Assembly (NCBI RefSeq): GCF_900156425.1
Contig: NZ_FTNO01000001.1
Location: forward strand, 1-64,000
Direction: 5' to 3'
Length of the DNA stretch: 64,000 nt
DNA from: Haladaptatus litoreus
GTDB lineage: Archaea; Halobacteriota; Halobacteria; Halobacteriales; Haladaptataceae
Within the stretch, counting starts at the first letter, position 1. Each line of letters begins with the position of its first letter. Both the position numbers and the translations under genes were made by a program. The notes beneath the pieces are model-generated. The model was not told the DNA's origin, did no database searches, and saw nothing but the letters and a program-made list of their open reading frames with translations. Below are positions 26,311-33,524 of this stretch, piece after piece.

Positions 26311-27324
26311 ATGACCGGAACGAGTCTGGATGTCGAGGTCGTCCCTCGAATGGTCGAAGAGATTCTGGGCGGTCGGCGAGTGGTGGACGTAAAAGCGGCC
26401 GAAGAGGGCACTGACGACGTTTTCTTCGTGACCGTCGAGATGCCAAGTACCAGTCGTGAGTGCGTGCTGAAAGCCTGTTCGTTCGTTGACCCGCCTGCGT
26501 TTCGAGTCGAACCACGAGTTATCGACCTCGTGAGTCGGCGAACCGAGATTCCAGTTCCGGACGTTTTCGGCTACGTGGACGACCACGACGATTTGCCCGC
26601 GCCGTTTTTCTTGATGGGTCGCGCACCCGGCGAGCAGATTTCCGGCCCGGAATCGCTCACCGACGACGCGCTCGAACGAACCGCAAACGATGCAGGACGG
26701 CATCTCGGTGAACTCCACTCCGCCGCGTCGTTCGACGGCTACGGTTGGTTTCGTGCAGGTGTAGATGTCGATGGCGAACCGACCGTCGGCGACCTCGCGG
26801 TCGCCGACCCCGCTGAAGATTTGCCATCGGCGCTTCGACGCTCCGTGGAAGATGGATTCGAACGCATCGAAGAAACCCGGTTTTCCGACATTCTCGGCGA
26901 CCTCCGTGCTGGCCTCGACACGCATCTCGACGCGGTTCCTGCCGACCCCGAACCGGTACTCATCCACGCCGATTACCGATTCGGAAACCTACTCATCGAC
27001 CCCGAAACTGGTGCAGTTCGAACGGTTCTCGATTGGGGGAACCCGTCCACTGGTCACAGCGAATACGATCTCGTCCAAACAGAACAGTATCTCTGCGGGC
27101 GACTCCCGCTCGACGCTGACCGTCGCCATCTCGTCCGGAACGCGCTCGAAGCAGGCTACGGTGAGACGAACGACCTCTCACGCGACGAAGGATTCGACGC
27201 AGTTCGACACGCGTACTTCTTCATCACGCAGCTCTGGCCGCTCGCGTGGTTCGACCTTTGGTACGGCGAAGACGACGAGATTGCAGAACAGCAGCGAACA
27301 CTGATGCAGTCGCTTCTCCCCTGA
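26311..27324 (+). CDS. APH-type phosphotransferase (aminoglycoside phosphotransferase fold)
   Basis: The product is 337 residues from the ATG at 26311; the long upstream frame overlaps the divergent gene and is rejected. Kinase-like features: 'ECVLKAC' (ATP-site Lys54), 'FFLMGRAPGEQI' (hinge), catalytic loop 'LIHADYRFGNLL' (His219, Asp221, Asn226) and metal site 'VLDWGNP' (Asp241). The family phosphorylates small molecules such as choline, homoserine or drugs. In haloarchaea the substrates are generally unknown, so resistance should not be assumed. Single gene. Confidence 0.85.
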   Translation: MTGTSLDVEVVPRMVEEILGGRRVVDVKAAEEGTDDVFFVTVEMPSTSRECVLKACSFVDPPAFRVEPRVIDLVSRRTEIPVPDVFGYVDDHDDLPAPFFLMGRAPGEQISGPESLTDDALERTANDAGRHLGELHSAASFDGYGWFRAGVDVDGEPTVGDLAVADPAEDLPSALRRSVEDGFERIEETRFSDILGDLRAGLDTHLDAVPADPEPVLIHADYRFGNLLIDPETGAVRTVLDWGNPSTGHSEYDLVQTEQYLCGRLPLDADRRHLVRNALEAGYGETNDLSRDEGFDAVRHAYFFITQLWPLAWFDLWYGEDDEIAEQQRTLMQSLLP

Positions 27325-27367
27325 GCGCTACTCCCTTTTTGCTCGATTGTCGTATCGCTCGATTTTC

Positions 27368-28501
27368 CTACTCGTCCGATTCGCCTTCCGCTTCCGCCTC
27401 TTCCTCTGTTTCCTCTTCCTTTGCTCCCTCATCATCTTCGTGTTTCAGGCTCCAGAACGCTTCGAGAATGACCTGTTTCGTCACCGCACCCTGCGTCGTC
27501 CAGTGGTGAGCGTAATCCAGCATGTCGTCGTAGATGCTCGGTTTGCAGCCCGCGGCTTTCGGGTGGCCGCCACCGTTGACCTGTCGGGCGACTTCGTGGC
27601 ATCGCTGGAACTCGTCGGTGCCGCGGATGCTCGCGCTTCCGGCAGGTTTGACGACGACGGAAGCGTCCGCTCCCTGCTCGCGCATCGCCTCGGCGACTTC
27701 GTTCTGCGAACAGCGACCGTAGGTGACGCCGACCGTCCAGTCACCGATTTCCTTCATGTTTGCGCGCTCCACTGCGCGCTCGACGAGTGCTTCTTTTTCG
27801 ACGCGCTGTTCGGCGAGAAATTCGAGCACTTCTTCCGGGAAATCCGCGCCGTGCTCCTGAATCACGTCCATGTACTCTTCCGGTTCCGACCAGTAGGAGT
27901 AGTCCGCGAGGTCGTCGCTTCGCGGGTCTTCGCGGAGCCACAGGTCGTGGTCGCGCGTGACGACTGCGAGTTCGACCAAGTAGTCCGGGAACTCGTAATC
28001 GAGTGACCGAGCGACCACATCGGCGGTACACTCTTCTTCGGATTCGCCGACGACGAGTTCGACGCCTGCGGCGCGAACCGCGTCGGCGACGGCGTCGTCC
28101 CACTGGTGGTGGTCGTACCAGAACACTTCGTCGGCCTCCTCTACGAGGATTTCCAACTCTGCCGCGATTTCTTCGTAGGTGTCCGGACAGAGGTCGCAGA
28201 CGAAAACGGTCGCGCCGGGTTCGCTGTAGGCGACGACTCGTTCGAGCGCGTCCCCGAGGTCGTGTGGTCCCGCGTCGATGAGCGCGCCTTCGCCGTAGGC
28301 TTCGCGGATGAGCGCCGTCGCGGCCAGTCCGTCAGCGTCTGGATCGGCCACCACTGCGACTTCGGCGCCGGTCAGCGTCTCCTGTGCCTCTTGTTCCTCT
28401 TTCCGCTCTTCGAACGAGTCGGGAATGAAAAAGCCCTCACCGGGGAGTAGCGATTTCCGTTCCAGCGAGAGGTTGTCGTCGTCGATAACCCAATCTTTCA
28501 T
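27368..28501 (-). CDS. DHH/DHHA1 family phosphoesterase (RecJ-like)
   Basis: The 377-residue product has a DHH domain with 'VADPDADGLAA' (Asp53, Asp55, Asp57), 'FVCDLCPD', 'FWYDHHQWD' (Asp131-His132-His133) and 'VVTRDHDLWL'. A DHHA1 domain follows with 'GSASIRGTDEF' and 'VNGGGHPKAAG'. This set is expected for single-strand nucleic-acid exonucleases or oligonucleotide/cyclic-dinucleotide phosphoesterases. It lacks the OB fold of bacterial RecJ. A Glu-rich tail of about 30 residues closes the protein. Single gene on the minus strand. GAN-like or NrnA-like activity cannot be decided. Confidence 0.85.
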   Translation of the reverse strand: MKDWVIDDDNLSLERKSLLPGEGFFIPDSFEERKEEQEAQETLTGAEVAVVADPDADGLAATALIREAYGEGALIDAGPHDLGDALERVVAYSEPGATVFVCDLCPDTYEEIAAELEILVEEADEVFWYDHHQWDDAVADAVRAAGVELVVGESEEECTADVVARSLDYEFPDYLVELAVVTRDHDLWLREDPRSDDLADYSYWSEPEEYMDVIQEHGADFPEEVLEFLAEQRVEKEALVERAVERANMKEIGDWTVGVTYGRCSQNEVAEAMREQGADASVVVKPAGSASIRGTDEFQRCHEVARQVNGGGHPKAAGCKPSIYDDMLDYAHHWTTQGAVTKQVILEAFWSLKHEDDEGAKEEETEEEAEAEGESDE

Positions 28502-28563
28502 ACCTCTTCTCTGGTGCGCGACGCAAAGAGTTCCCGGTTCTGCGGGCGGGACGTTTTTCTCGC

Positions 28564-29400
28564 CTACTCGTACGTCCTGTCCATTCCGTTTCGTCGAAGC
28601 AGGTGGCGAACCATGTTGAGCGTCCAGTTGACGCGCGTGTCGAGGTCGGTGCCGTATCGCGTCGTCTTCACGATGTAGCCGGGGATGTACATATCCGCGA
28701 AGACTTTGTGAATCAACAGCGGTTGGTCGCCGTCGACGAGGTTCCCGCGTTTGAACTCGTAGTACTCGGGGAACGAGTCATCCAGATGATGCTCGTTCAT
28801 GTACTTTGCCGTCATCGTCGTGTCCACGTCCGCCCCTTCCGAAAGCGTGGGGTAGATGGCTTGTCCGTCGCCGTCAGGGCCGTCCGATTCCCGGTAGAGT
28901 CCCTTCGAACTGTGGAGGTTGAGTACCGTTTTCGGATTGTGCCTGTCGATGGCGCTCCAGATCGCTCTGGCGAGCGCGGTTCTCGGTTCCTTTCCGGGAG
29001 TGAACTTTCGGTTTAGGTCGCCGTTGTCGTTCGAAGACGTTCCGCGCTCGATGGCGACCGGGTTCGCCCGCGGAATCACCACGAGCGTTCCTCTATCGAC
29101 TGACCACGTCGCCACGTCGTCCGCCGCGCGATAGCCGCTTTCCTCGTCACCGTGAATGCCACCGACGACGACTGCCGTCGGGCCAGGCTCGCCGGACTCC
29201 GTCACGTACACGTCGGTTTCCTCCTCGGTTCCGGTTCGAATCGTGTACGACGAATGCTCTCCGCTTGCCGCCCCGGTTCCAGCAAATCCGACCGTCGTTG
29301 CCGCGAGTGCCGCGCCCGACTTCAGCAAAAAGCTCCGCCGCGAACTGCCGGTTTCGAATCTCGAATTGTCCGATTTTTCTGCTTGGTTGTCTCTAACCAT
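28564..29400 (-). CDS. Tat-exported aspartoacylase/succinylglutamate desuccinylase-like zinc hydrolase
   Basis: The 278-residue product has a Tat signal (SSRRSFLLKSG, Arg21-Arg22) ending near the Ala-rich 'GTGAASG'. The mature part carries 'VVGGIHGDEESGY' (zinc ligands His83, Glu86), 'VVIPRANPVAIERG', 'GDLNRKF' and 'LNLHSSKG' (His163), matching the M14-like AstE/aspartoacylase fold. Export by Tat fits an enzyme that folds and takes up zinc in the cytoplasm. Cytosolic relatives act on small acyl amino acids; an exported copy may trim peptides or cell-surface groups. Promoter AT-rich at 29410-29470. Confidence 0.85.
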   Translation of the reverse strand: MVRDNQAEKSDNSRFETGSSRRSFLLKSGAALAATTVGFAGTGAASGEHSSYTIRTGTEEETDVYVTESGEPGPTAVVVGGIHGDEESGYRAADDVATWSVDRGTLVVIPRANPVAIERGTSSNDNGDLNRKFTPGKEPRTALARAIWSAIDRHNPKTVLNLHSSKGLYRESDGPDGDGQAIYPTLSEGADVDTTMTAKYMNEHHLDDSFPEYYEFKRGNLVDGDQPLLIHKVFADMYIPGYIVKTTRYGTDLDTRVNWTLNMVRHLLRRNGMDRTYE

Positions 29401-29512
29401 TTAGCAATTATACAACAACTATCTTACGCTTATCACTTTCTTATGAACTAATAAATATTATTCTAAATAGTACGTGTTATTCCAGCGACAGTGGAATTTT
29501 CGGATATTTTCT

Positions 29513-29947
29513 CTACGCCTCGCCGGGGTCGAGTTGCCGAACAGTCATCACGGGCGTCGGGCAGGTGCGGACGACGCGCTCTGCGACGCTTCCGATGAGG
29601 AATCGGTTCTCGCCGTGGCGACCTCTGGTTCCCGTCGCAACCACGTCGGCGTCATTGTCGCGGGCGTACTCGCGGATTTCTGCGGCAGGGTTGCCTTCCC
29701 GAACTGCGGTCACGACGTTGCGGTCTGCGTGGTCGTGCACCGATTCGAGTGCAGTTTCGCCCTGCGATTCGAGCGCGGCGTGAAGTTCGTCTCGGAGCGT
29801 CTCGGGTGAGGATTCGACCTCGCCTGCGTCCACGACGTACAGCGCGTGAACTTCGGCGTCGAACTTACGTGCGAGGTCGAGCGAGACCACAATCGCACGC
29901 TCCACACTCTCGGAGCCATCCGTGGCGATAACGACGGTGTCTATCAT
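29513..29947 (-). CDS. Universal stress protein (UspA family)
   Basis: The product is 144 residues from the ATG at 29947 (MIDTVVIATDGSESVERAI). ATP-binding type Usp features: 'VVIATDGS' at the start and 'DVVATGTRGRHGENRFLIGSVAERVVRTCPTPVMTVR', the glycine-rich G-x2-G-x9-G-S loop of nucleotide-binding members. Probably a dimeric, nucleotide-responsive protein. Divergent from another usp gene with a 254-base gap holding a hairpin. Confidence 0.9.
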   Translation of the reverse strand: MIDTVVIATDGSESVERAIVVSLDLARKFDAEVHALYVVDAGEVESSPETLRDELHAALESQGETALESVHDHADRNVVTAVREGNPAAEIREYARDNDADVVATGTRGRHGENRFLIGSVAERVVRTCPTPVMTVRQLDPGEA

Positions 29948-30063
29948 GCTTTCTCCTTCCGCTTGCATCGTTGTTAAAGTGTGAGGTCGTATATTGCGTC
30001 AACCCAAACTGCTAAGTGTTATGTTATACGTTATCAATACGCCCGACGGGGCAAGGTTGCACC

Positions 30064-30093
30064 CAAACCGCAATCACACCCGATTGCGGTTTG
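30064..30093. repeat. 12-bp inverted repeat between divergent usp genes
   Basis: CAAACCGCAATC (30064-30075), loop ACACCC, GATTGCGGTTTG (30082-30093), perfect. It lies between two divergent universal-stress-protein genes, so it could be an operator or an RNA hairpin in the leader of the plus-strand gene. Confidence 0.5.
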
Positions 30094-30201
30094 TTGGTAT
30101 CGAACCGAACGTTCTCCCGTACTGTCTCCGATTTCGAGAGTCATGCCGATTCCGAACCCAGTGAGAGAAGGTTTTTTGCCTCCCTGCACGCACCCACGGA
30201 T

Positions 30202-30657
30202 ATGACCGCGTCGCCAGTCGAAGTGAATACGGTACTCGTTCCGGTTGACGGAAGCGACGAATCGGTGCGAGCAATCGAGTACGCAGTCGCTATCGCCGAG
30301 AAGTACGACGCGCGCGTCCACGCGCTCTACGTCCTCGGCGAGGAGATGACCCGCGCAGTCGAAACAGGTGCCGTCGAAGAGGACGATGTCGTCGTCGAAA
30401 CCGAATCGTTCATCGACAGCGCCCGCGACGTCGCGGACGACGCGGGCGTCGAACTCAGCAACTCTATCGCACTCGGGTTCTCCACCATGCGCAAACTTCA
30501 GCACCCGGGCAGTGCCGTCCTCGACTGCGCGGACGAAATCGACGCCGACTTCCTCGTCATTCCGCGGGAACCGCTCTCCGGCGAACCCGGCGAAGTGCTG
30601 GAGAAGGCCGCGGAGTACGTTCTGTTGTACGCCAGCCAACCCGTACTTTCGGTCTGA
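30202..30657 (+). CDS. Universal stress protein (UspA family), variant loop
   Basis: The product is 151 residues from the ATG at 30202 (MTASPVEVNTVLVPVDGSDESVRAI). The N-terminal half matches UspA ('VLVPVDGS', 'EYAVAIAEKYDARVHALYV'). The C-terminal nucleotide loop is altered: 'DFLVIPREPLSGEPGEVLEKAAEYVLLYASQPVLSV' lacks the usual G-x2-G-x9-G-S/T signature, so this copy may not bind ATP. It is divergent from a canonical usp gene, suggesting a pair with different nucleotide behaviour. The start is chosen by alignment to the family. Confidence 0.85.
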   Translation: MTASPVEVNTVLVPVDGSDESVRAIEYAVAIAEKYDARVHALYVLGEEMTRAVETGAVEEDDVVVETESFIDSARDVADDAGVELSNSIALGFSTMRKLQHPGSAVLDCADEIDADFLVIPREPLSGEPGEVLEKAAEYVLLYASQPVLSV

Positions 30658-30743
30658 CTTTTCCTCCGTCTGATTCGCGCTGTCCGATTTTCTCGAACCG
30701 CGATGACACAACGTTTTTACCCGAAAAAGCCCCGAATCGGTGT

Positions 30744-31277
30744 ATGGACGGGACGACGCCGAATACCACGGCGCACTCACGAGCGATGCCGTTTTGGGAG
30801 GACGTTCTCGCCGACATGGAAGCCACGGCGGAGGAATACGAACAGTCCGGATGGAACGTTGTACAACTCCATCCGGGTGACGTGACGCCACGCTGGACTG
30901 AAGACCACGACGAGTTCGGTCTGGACATACTCGTCCCGAACGACGAGTTCGATGCGGTTTCGGACCTGCTCGATTCCGGCGTCGAGTTCGACGCCTTCGA
31001 GGCGTTCCGCGCGATGGGCGACTCCCTCGTGTTCGTCGTCGTCGTCATGGAAGACCACGACACCGAAACCGCGGTCTGCTATCCGACGTACTACGACGTG
31101 CGAGGGGCGGAACAGATGTTACAGGACGCGATGGACGCGGGCGTGATGTACTCGTTCATCCGAACCTTGACTGAAGACCGCGTTCGATTCACGCACGACG
31201 ACCCCACGGTGTTCCAACCGCCGGAACCGGAGCAAGAAGCCGAGACGGACGACCCGGCGACTAGCGCCGACGAATAG
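30744..31277 (+). CDS. Conserved haloarchaeal protein, unknown function
   Basis: The 177-residue product is soluble and very acidic, with no signal. Core sequence 'FWEDVLADMEATAEEYEQSGWNVVQLHPGDVTP', 'FGLDILVPNDEFDAVSDLL' and 'TAVCYPTYYDVRGAEQMLQDAMDAGVMYSFIRTL' looks like a compact alpha/beta domain. The tail of about 25 residues is Glu/Asp-rich. Start may be Met15 (MPFWEDV) instead of Met1. Converges with the next gene, three bases between stops. Family seen in haloarchaea, function not known to me. Confidence 0.7.
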   Translation: MDGTTPNTTAHSRAMPFWEDVLADMEATAEEYEQSGWNVVQLHPGDVTPRWTEDHDEFGLDILVPNDEFDAVSDLLDSGVEFDAFEAFRAMGDSLVFVVVVMEDHDTETAVCYPTYYDVRGAEQMLQDAMDAGVMYSFIRTLTEDRVRFTHDDPTVFQPPEPEQEAETDDPATSADE

Positions 31278-31280
31278 CTA

Positions 31281-31958
31281 CTACTCGTTTTCGCCGATTT
31301 CGTGGCCGCAGTGCGGACACTCCATCTCGTCGTGGCGCAACTGCTCGCTGGATTCGCGCACTTCGCGCATCACGTCCGAAATTCGGTCTTCGGCGGCGAG
31401 TTCGTCGTCAACCGAGAGGTCAACGCCCTCGACTTCGAGGAGGAACTTCGCCACCTCGGTCACCTCGTACATCACGTCGTCCAGTTCCTCCGCGGTGAAA
31501 AAGCCGGACATCGCGCCGTAGAGGAACGTCGCGCCCGCTTTCCTGACTTTGTCCTCGAACGCAGACCGCGCTTGGTTGACCGCCTGCGGGGTGTAGGTGT
31601 CGGTCATGAACGGGATGAGGTACGGTAGGTTGTTGCCGATTTTTGTCATCTCGACGCCCGTTTCGGTTCTAAAATCTGCACAGAGTCGAGCGATTGCCCA
31701 CTCGCGCGCGGTGATGTACGTTCGGTCGCGCAGGAACTCGTTGACGCGGTCGTACTCCGCGCCATCCATCTTCTTGAACCGCGCGTATTTCTGTACGTCC
31801 GGCGGGAGTTCGGGAGCGGAATCCGAACCGGATTCCGCTCCGTGCGCGCTCGATTCCGTCTTTTCGTCCGTCTCATTGATTCCATTCGGCTCGTCCATTC
31901 CGTCCATCCGGTCTGTTTCCTCCGTATCGCGTTCCGGTGGGGAGGGGTCGTTTGACAT
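31281..31958 (-). CDS. Conserved haloarchaeal protein (DUF5806-like) with C-terminal Cys-x2-Cys
   Basis: The 225-residue product has a disordered acidic N-terminus of about 50 residues, then a helical domain 'VQKYARFKKMDGAEYDRVNEFLRDRTYITAREWAIARLCADFRTETGVEMTKIG' in which a winged-helix-like segment is likely. It closes with 'CPHCGHEIG'. I believe this is DUF5806. The helical domain plus a zinc-ribbon-like tail suggests a nucleic-acid or regulator role, which is inference. Nothing else in the context narrows it. Confidence 0.75.
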   Translation of the reverse strand: MSNDPSPPERDTEETDRMDGMDEPNGINETDEKTESSAHGAESGSDSAPELPPDVQKYARFKKMDGAEYDRVNEFLRDRTYITAREWAIARLCADFRTETGVEMTKIGNNLPYLIPFMTDTYTPQAVNQARSAFEDKVRKAGATFLYGAMSGFFTAEELDDVMYEVTEVAKFLLEVEGVDLSVDDELAAEDRISDVMREVRESSEQLRHDEMECPHCGHEIGENE

Positions 31959-32042
31959 ACGCCGTCGTTACCGAGCGGGGTGCAAAAGCGTATCGCAGTG
32001 TCGCACCCAATTGTTTTGGCACATGCCGGATATGGGGGTAGT

Positions 32043-32411
32043 ATGAAAGTATTACTGGGAATCGGTGGAAGTGAGGACTCTTTCACCGCACTGGAACAGA
32101 CGGTATCGCGCGCCGTTCTCGCGGACGACGACCTGACGGTCGCCGTCCTCGACAACCCGGAGAGCGACCGGTCGAAGGACGAAATCGGGGAGAAAGTCGA
32201 AAACGTGCTCACGGACGCCGACTTGGACGCAACGGTGCGCGACGTGTCGGGCGACCCTGGAAGCCGACTGCTCGACATCGCCGAAAGCGAGGGCTACGAC
32301 CAAATCGTTCTCGGCGGCGGCCAGCGCAGTCCGATGGGGAAAATTCGGCTCGGCCACATCGCCGAGTTCGTCCTGTTGAACTCCCACGTGTCGGTGAAAC
32401 TGGTACGATGA
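32043..32411 (+). CDS. Short UspA-like protein
   Basis: The product is 122 residues from the ATG at 32043 (MKVLLGIGGSEDSFTALEQ). It is a shortened universal-stress-like fold: 'LLGIGGSEDS' in place of 'DGSE', 'LLDIAESEGYDQIVLGGGQRSPMGKIRLGHIAEFVLLNSHVSVKLVR' with a partial nucleotide loop (G-x2-R-S...). The stop overlaps the following GNAT start (ATGA), so the two genes are translationally coupled. An acetyltransferase paired with a Usp suggests a regulated modification, which is only an inference. Confidence 0.83.
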   Translation: MKVLLGIGGSEDSFTALEQTVSRAVLADDDLTVAVLDNPESDRSKDEIGEKVENVLTDADLDATVRDVSGDPGSRLLDIAESEGYDQIVLGGGQRSPMGKIRLGHIAEFVLLNSHVSVKLVR

Positions 32412-32935
32412 ACGACCATCGACGCTTTCCGGACGAACCCGCAGGGCCGTTTCCGGAACCGCCGCTTTCGTTCAACGACCGCGAGGAGCGCGAGATAGAA
32501 ATTCGCGCCCTCGAAGATGAGGACGTGGAACCGCTCGTGGCGATGTACACCGATTTCGACCCTGCCGACCGCGCCCAAGGGATTCCTCCGGCCACGGAGC
32601 CACGAGTCCGAAACTGGGTCGAAACCCTGACCGACGGCGACGGCTACAACGTCGTCGCGTGGCACGGCGACGAAATCGCGGGCCACGCGACCCTCGTTCC
32701 AGACGGTGACTCCGCCTACGAACTCGCCATCTTCGTCCATCAGGACTACCAGCGTGCGGGAATCGGGTCGCACCTGATTCGTACCCTGCTCGGCTACGGA
32801 CGACAACAGGACGTGGATAAGGTGTGGCTCACCGTCGAACGCTGGAACCGCGCGGCCGTGAACCTCTACCGCAACGTCGGCTTCGAAACCGCGGACGCAG
32901 AAAGTTTCGAGTTGGAGATGGTGCTGCGGTTGTAA
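32408..32935 (+). CDS. GNAT family N-acetyltransferase
   Basis: The 175-residue product has GNAT motifs: 'IEIRALEDEDVEPLVAMY' (start of fold), 'GHATLVPDGDSAYELAIFVHQDYQRAGIGSHLIRTLLGYGRQQ' with acetyl-CoA-binding Q/R-x-x-G-x-G, and 'VWLTVERWNRAAVNLYRNVGFE' at the end. Transfers acetyl from CoA to an amine; substrate unknown. Coupled to the upstream Usp-like gene by a four-base overlap. Confidence 0.88.
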   Translation: MNDHRRFPDEPAGPFPEPPLSFNDREEREIEIRALEDEDVEPLVAMYTDFDPADRAQGIPPATEPRVRNWVETLTDGDGYNVVAWHGDEIAGHATLVPDGDSAYELAIFVHQDYQRAGIGSHLIRTLLGYGRQQDVDKVWLTVERWNRAAVNLYRNVGFETADAESFELEMVLRL

Positions 32936-32942
32936 TTCCAGA

Positions 32943-33482
32943 CTACTGTTTTTCGCTCGATTTTATCTCGAAATCGATGCACAGGTACGGATTCGAACCA
33001 AGATAGACGAACCGATGTTGTCCCGGCGAGAGTTCTCGAAGGAGACCGTACGTCCCGAAATCGGCGACTATATCCTGTCCTATCGGTAGCTCTATGGCTT
33101 CCGAACTACCCGGAGGCAGAGCCAATGCCGCCAACAGAACACCGTTCGCTGTCGTCCCGACAAGTTCTACCCACCCGGAGTTGGTTTCTTCCAAAAGTGT
33201 AAACGGGTGTTCTGGACTAACGATTACCTCTCTATCGGAAACGTTCTCTATCGTGACTGTAATCGCCCGACCAAATTCGACGGCCTCCCTGTCCGTCGAA
33301 AGCCGCAACCATTCGTCTTCGGCTTCTACGAGTCTGCCGTCGTCCAGCGTGTACTCCGCCACTGGTTCCGGGGAATACAGTTCGGATACTTGCTTCATAC
33401 TATCCCGCACACTCCGCCCGGACAACAACCTTCCTTCGTCGATGGCCGCTTTCCTCGTTCGTATGCCGCGTGCTACATACAA
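32943..33482 (-). CDS. Hypothetical beta-rich protein
   Basis: The 179-residue frame is open from an ATG at 33482, with an alternative ATG at 33398 (MKQVSELYSPEP). From there the sequence is beta-rich: 'VEFGRAITVTIENVSDREVIVSPEHPFTLLEETNSGWVELV' and 'LPPGSSEAIELPIGQDIVADFGTYGLLRELSPGQHRFVYLG', resembling an immunoglobulin-like domain. No signal peptide or membrane segment is visible. Converges with GNAT (7 bases between stops), and starts back to back with the peptide-transporter ATPase. Family not recognised. Confidence 0.6.
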   Translation of the reverse strand: MYVARGIRTRKAAIDEGRLLSGRSVRDSMKQVSELYSPEPVAEYTLDDGRLVEAEDEWLRLSTDREAVEFGRAITVTIENVSDREVIVSPEHPFTLLEETNSGWVELVGTTANGVLLAALALPPGSSEAIELPIGQDIVADFGTYGLLRELSPGQHRFVYLGSNPYLCIDFEIKSSEKQ

Positions 33483-33524
33483 CCGAACGATTTTTGCTAA
33501 CAGGAAAAGGATACCCGCGTAACT

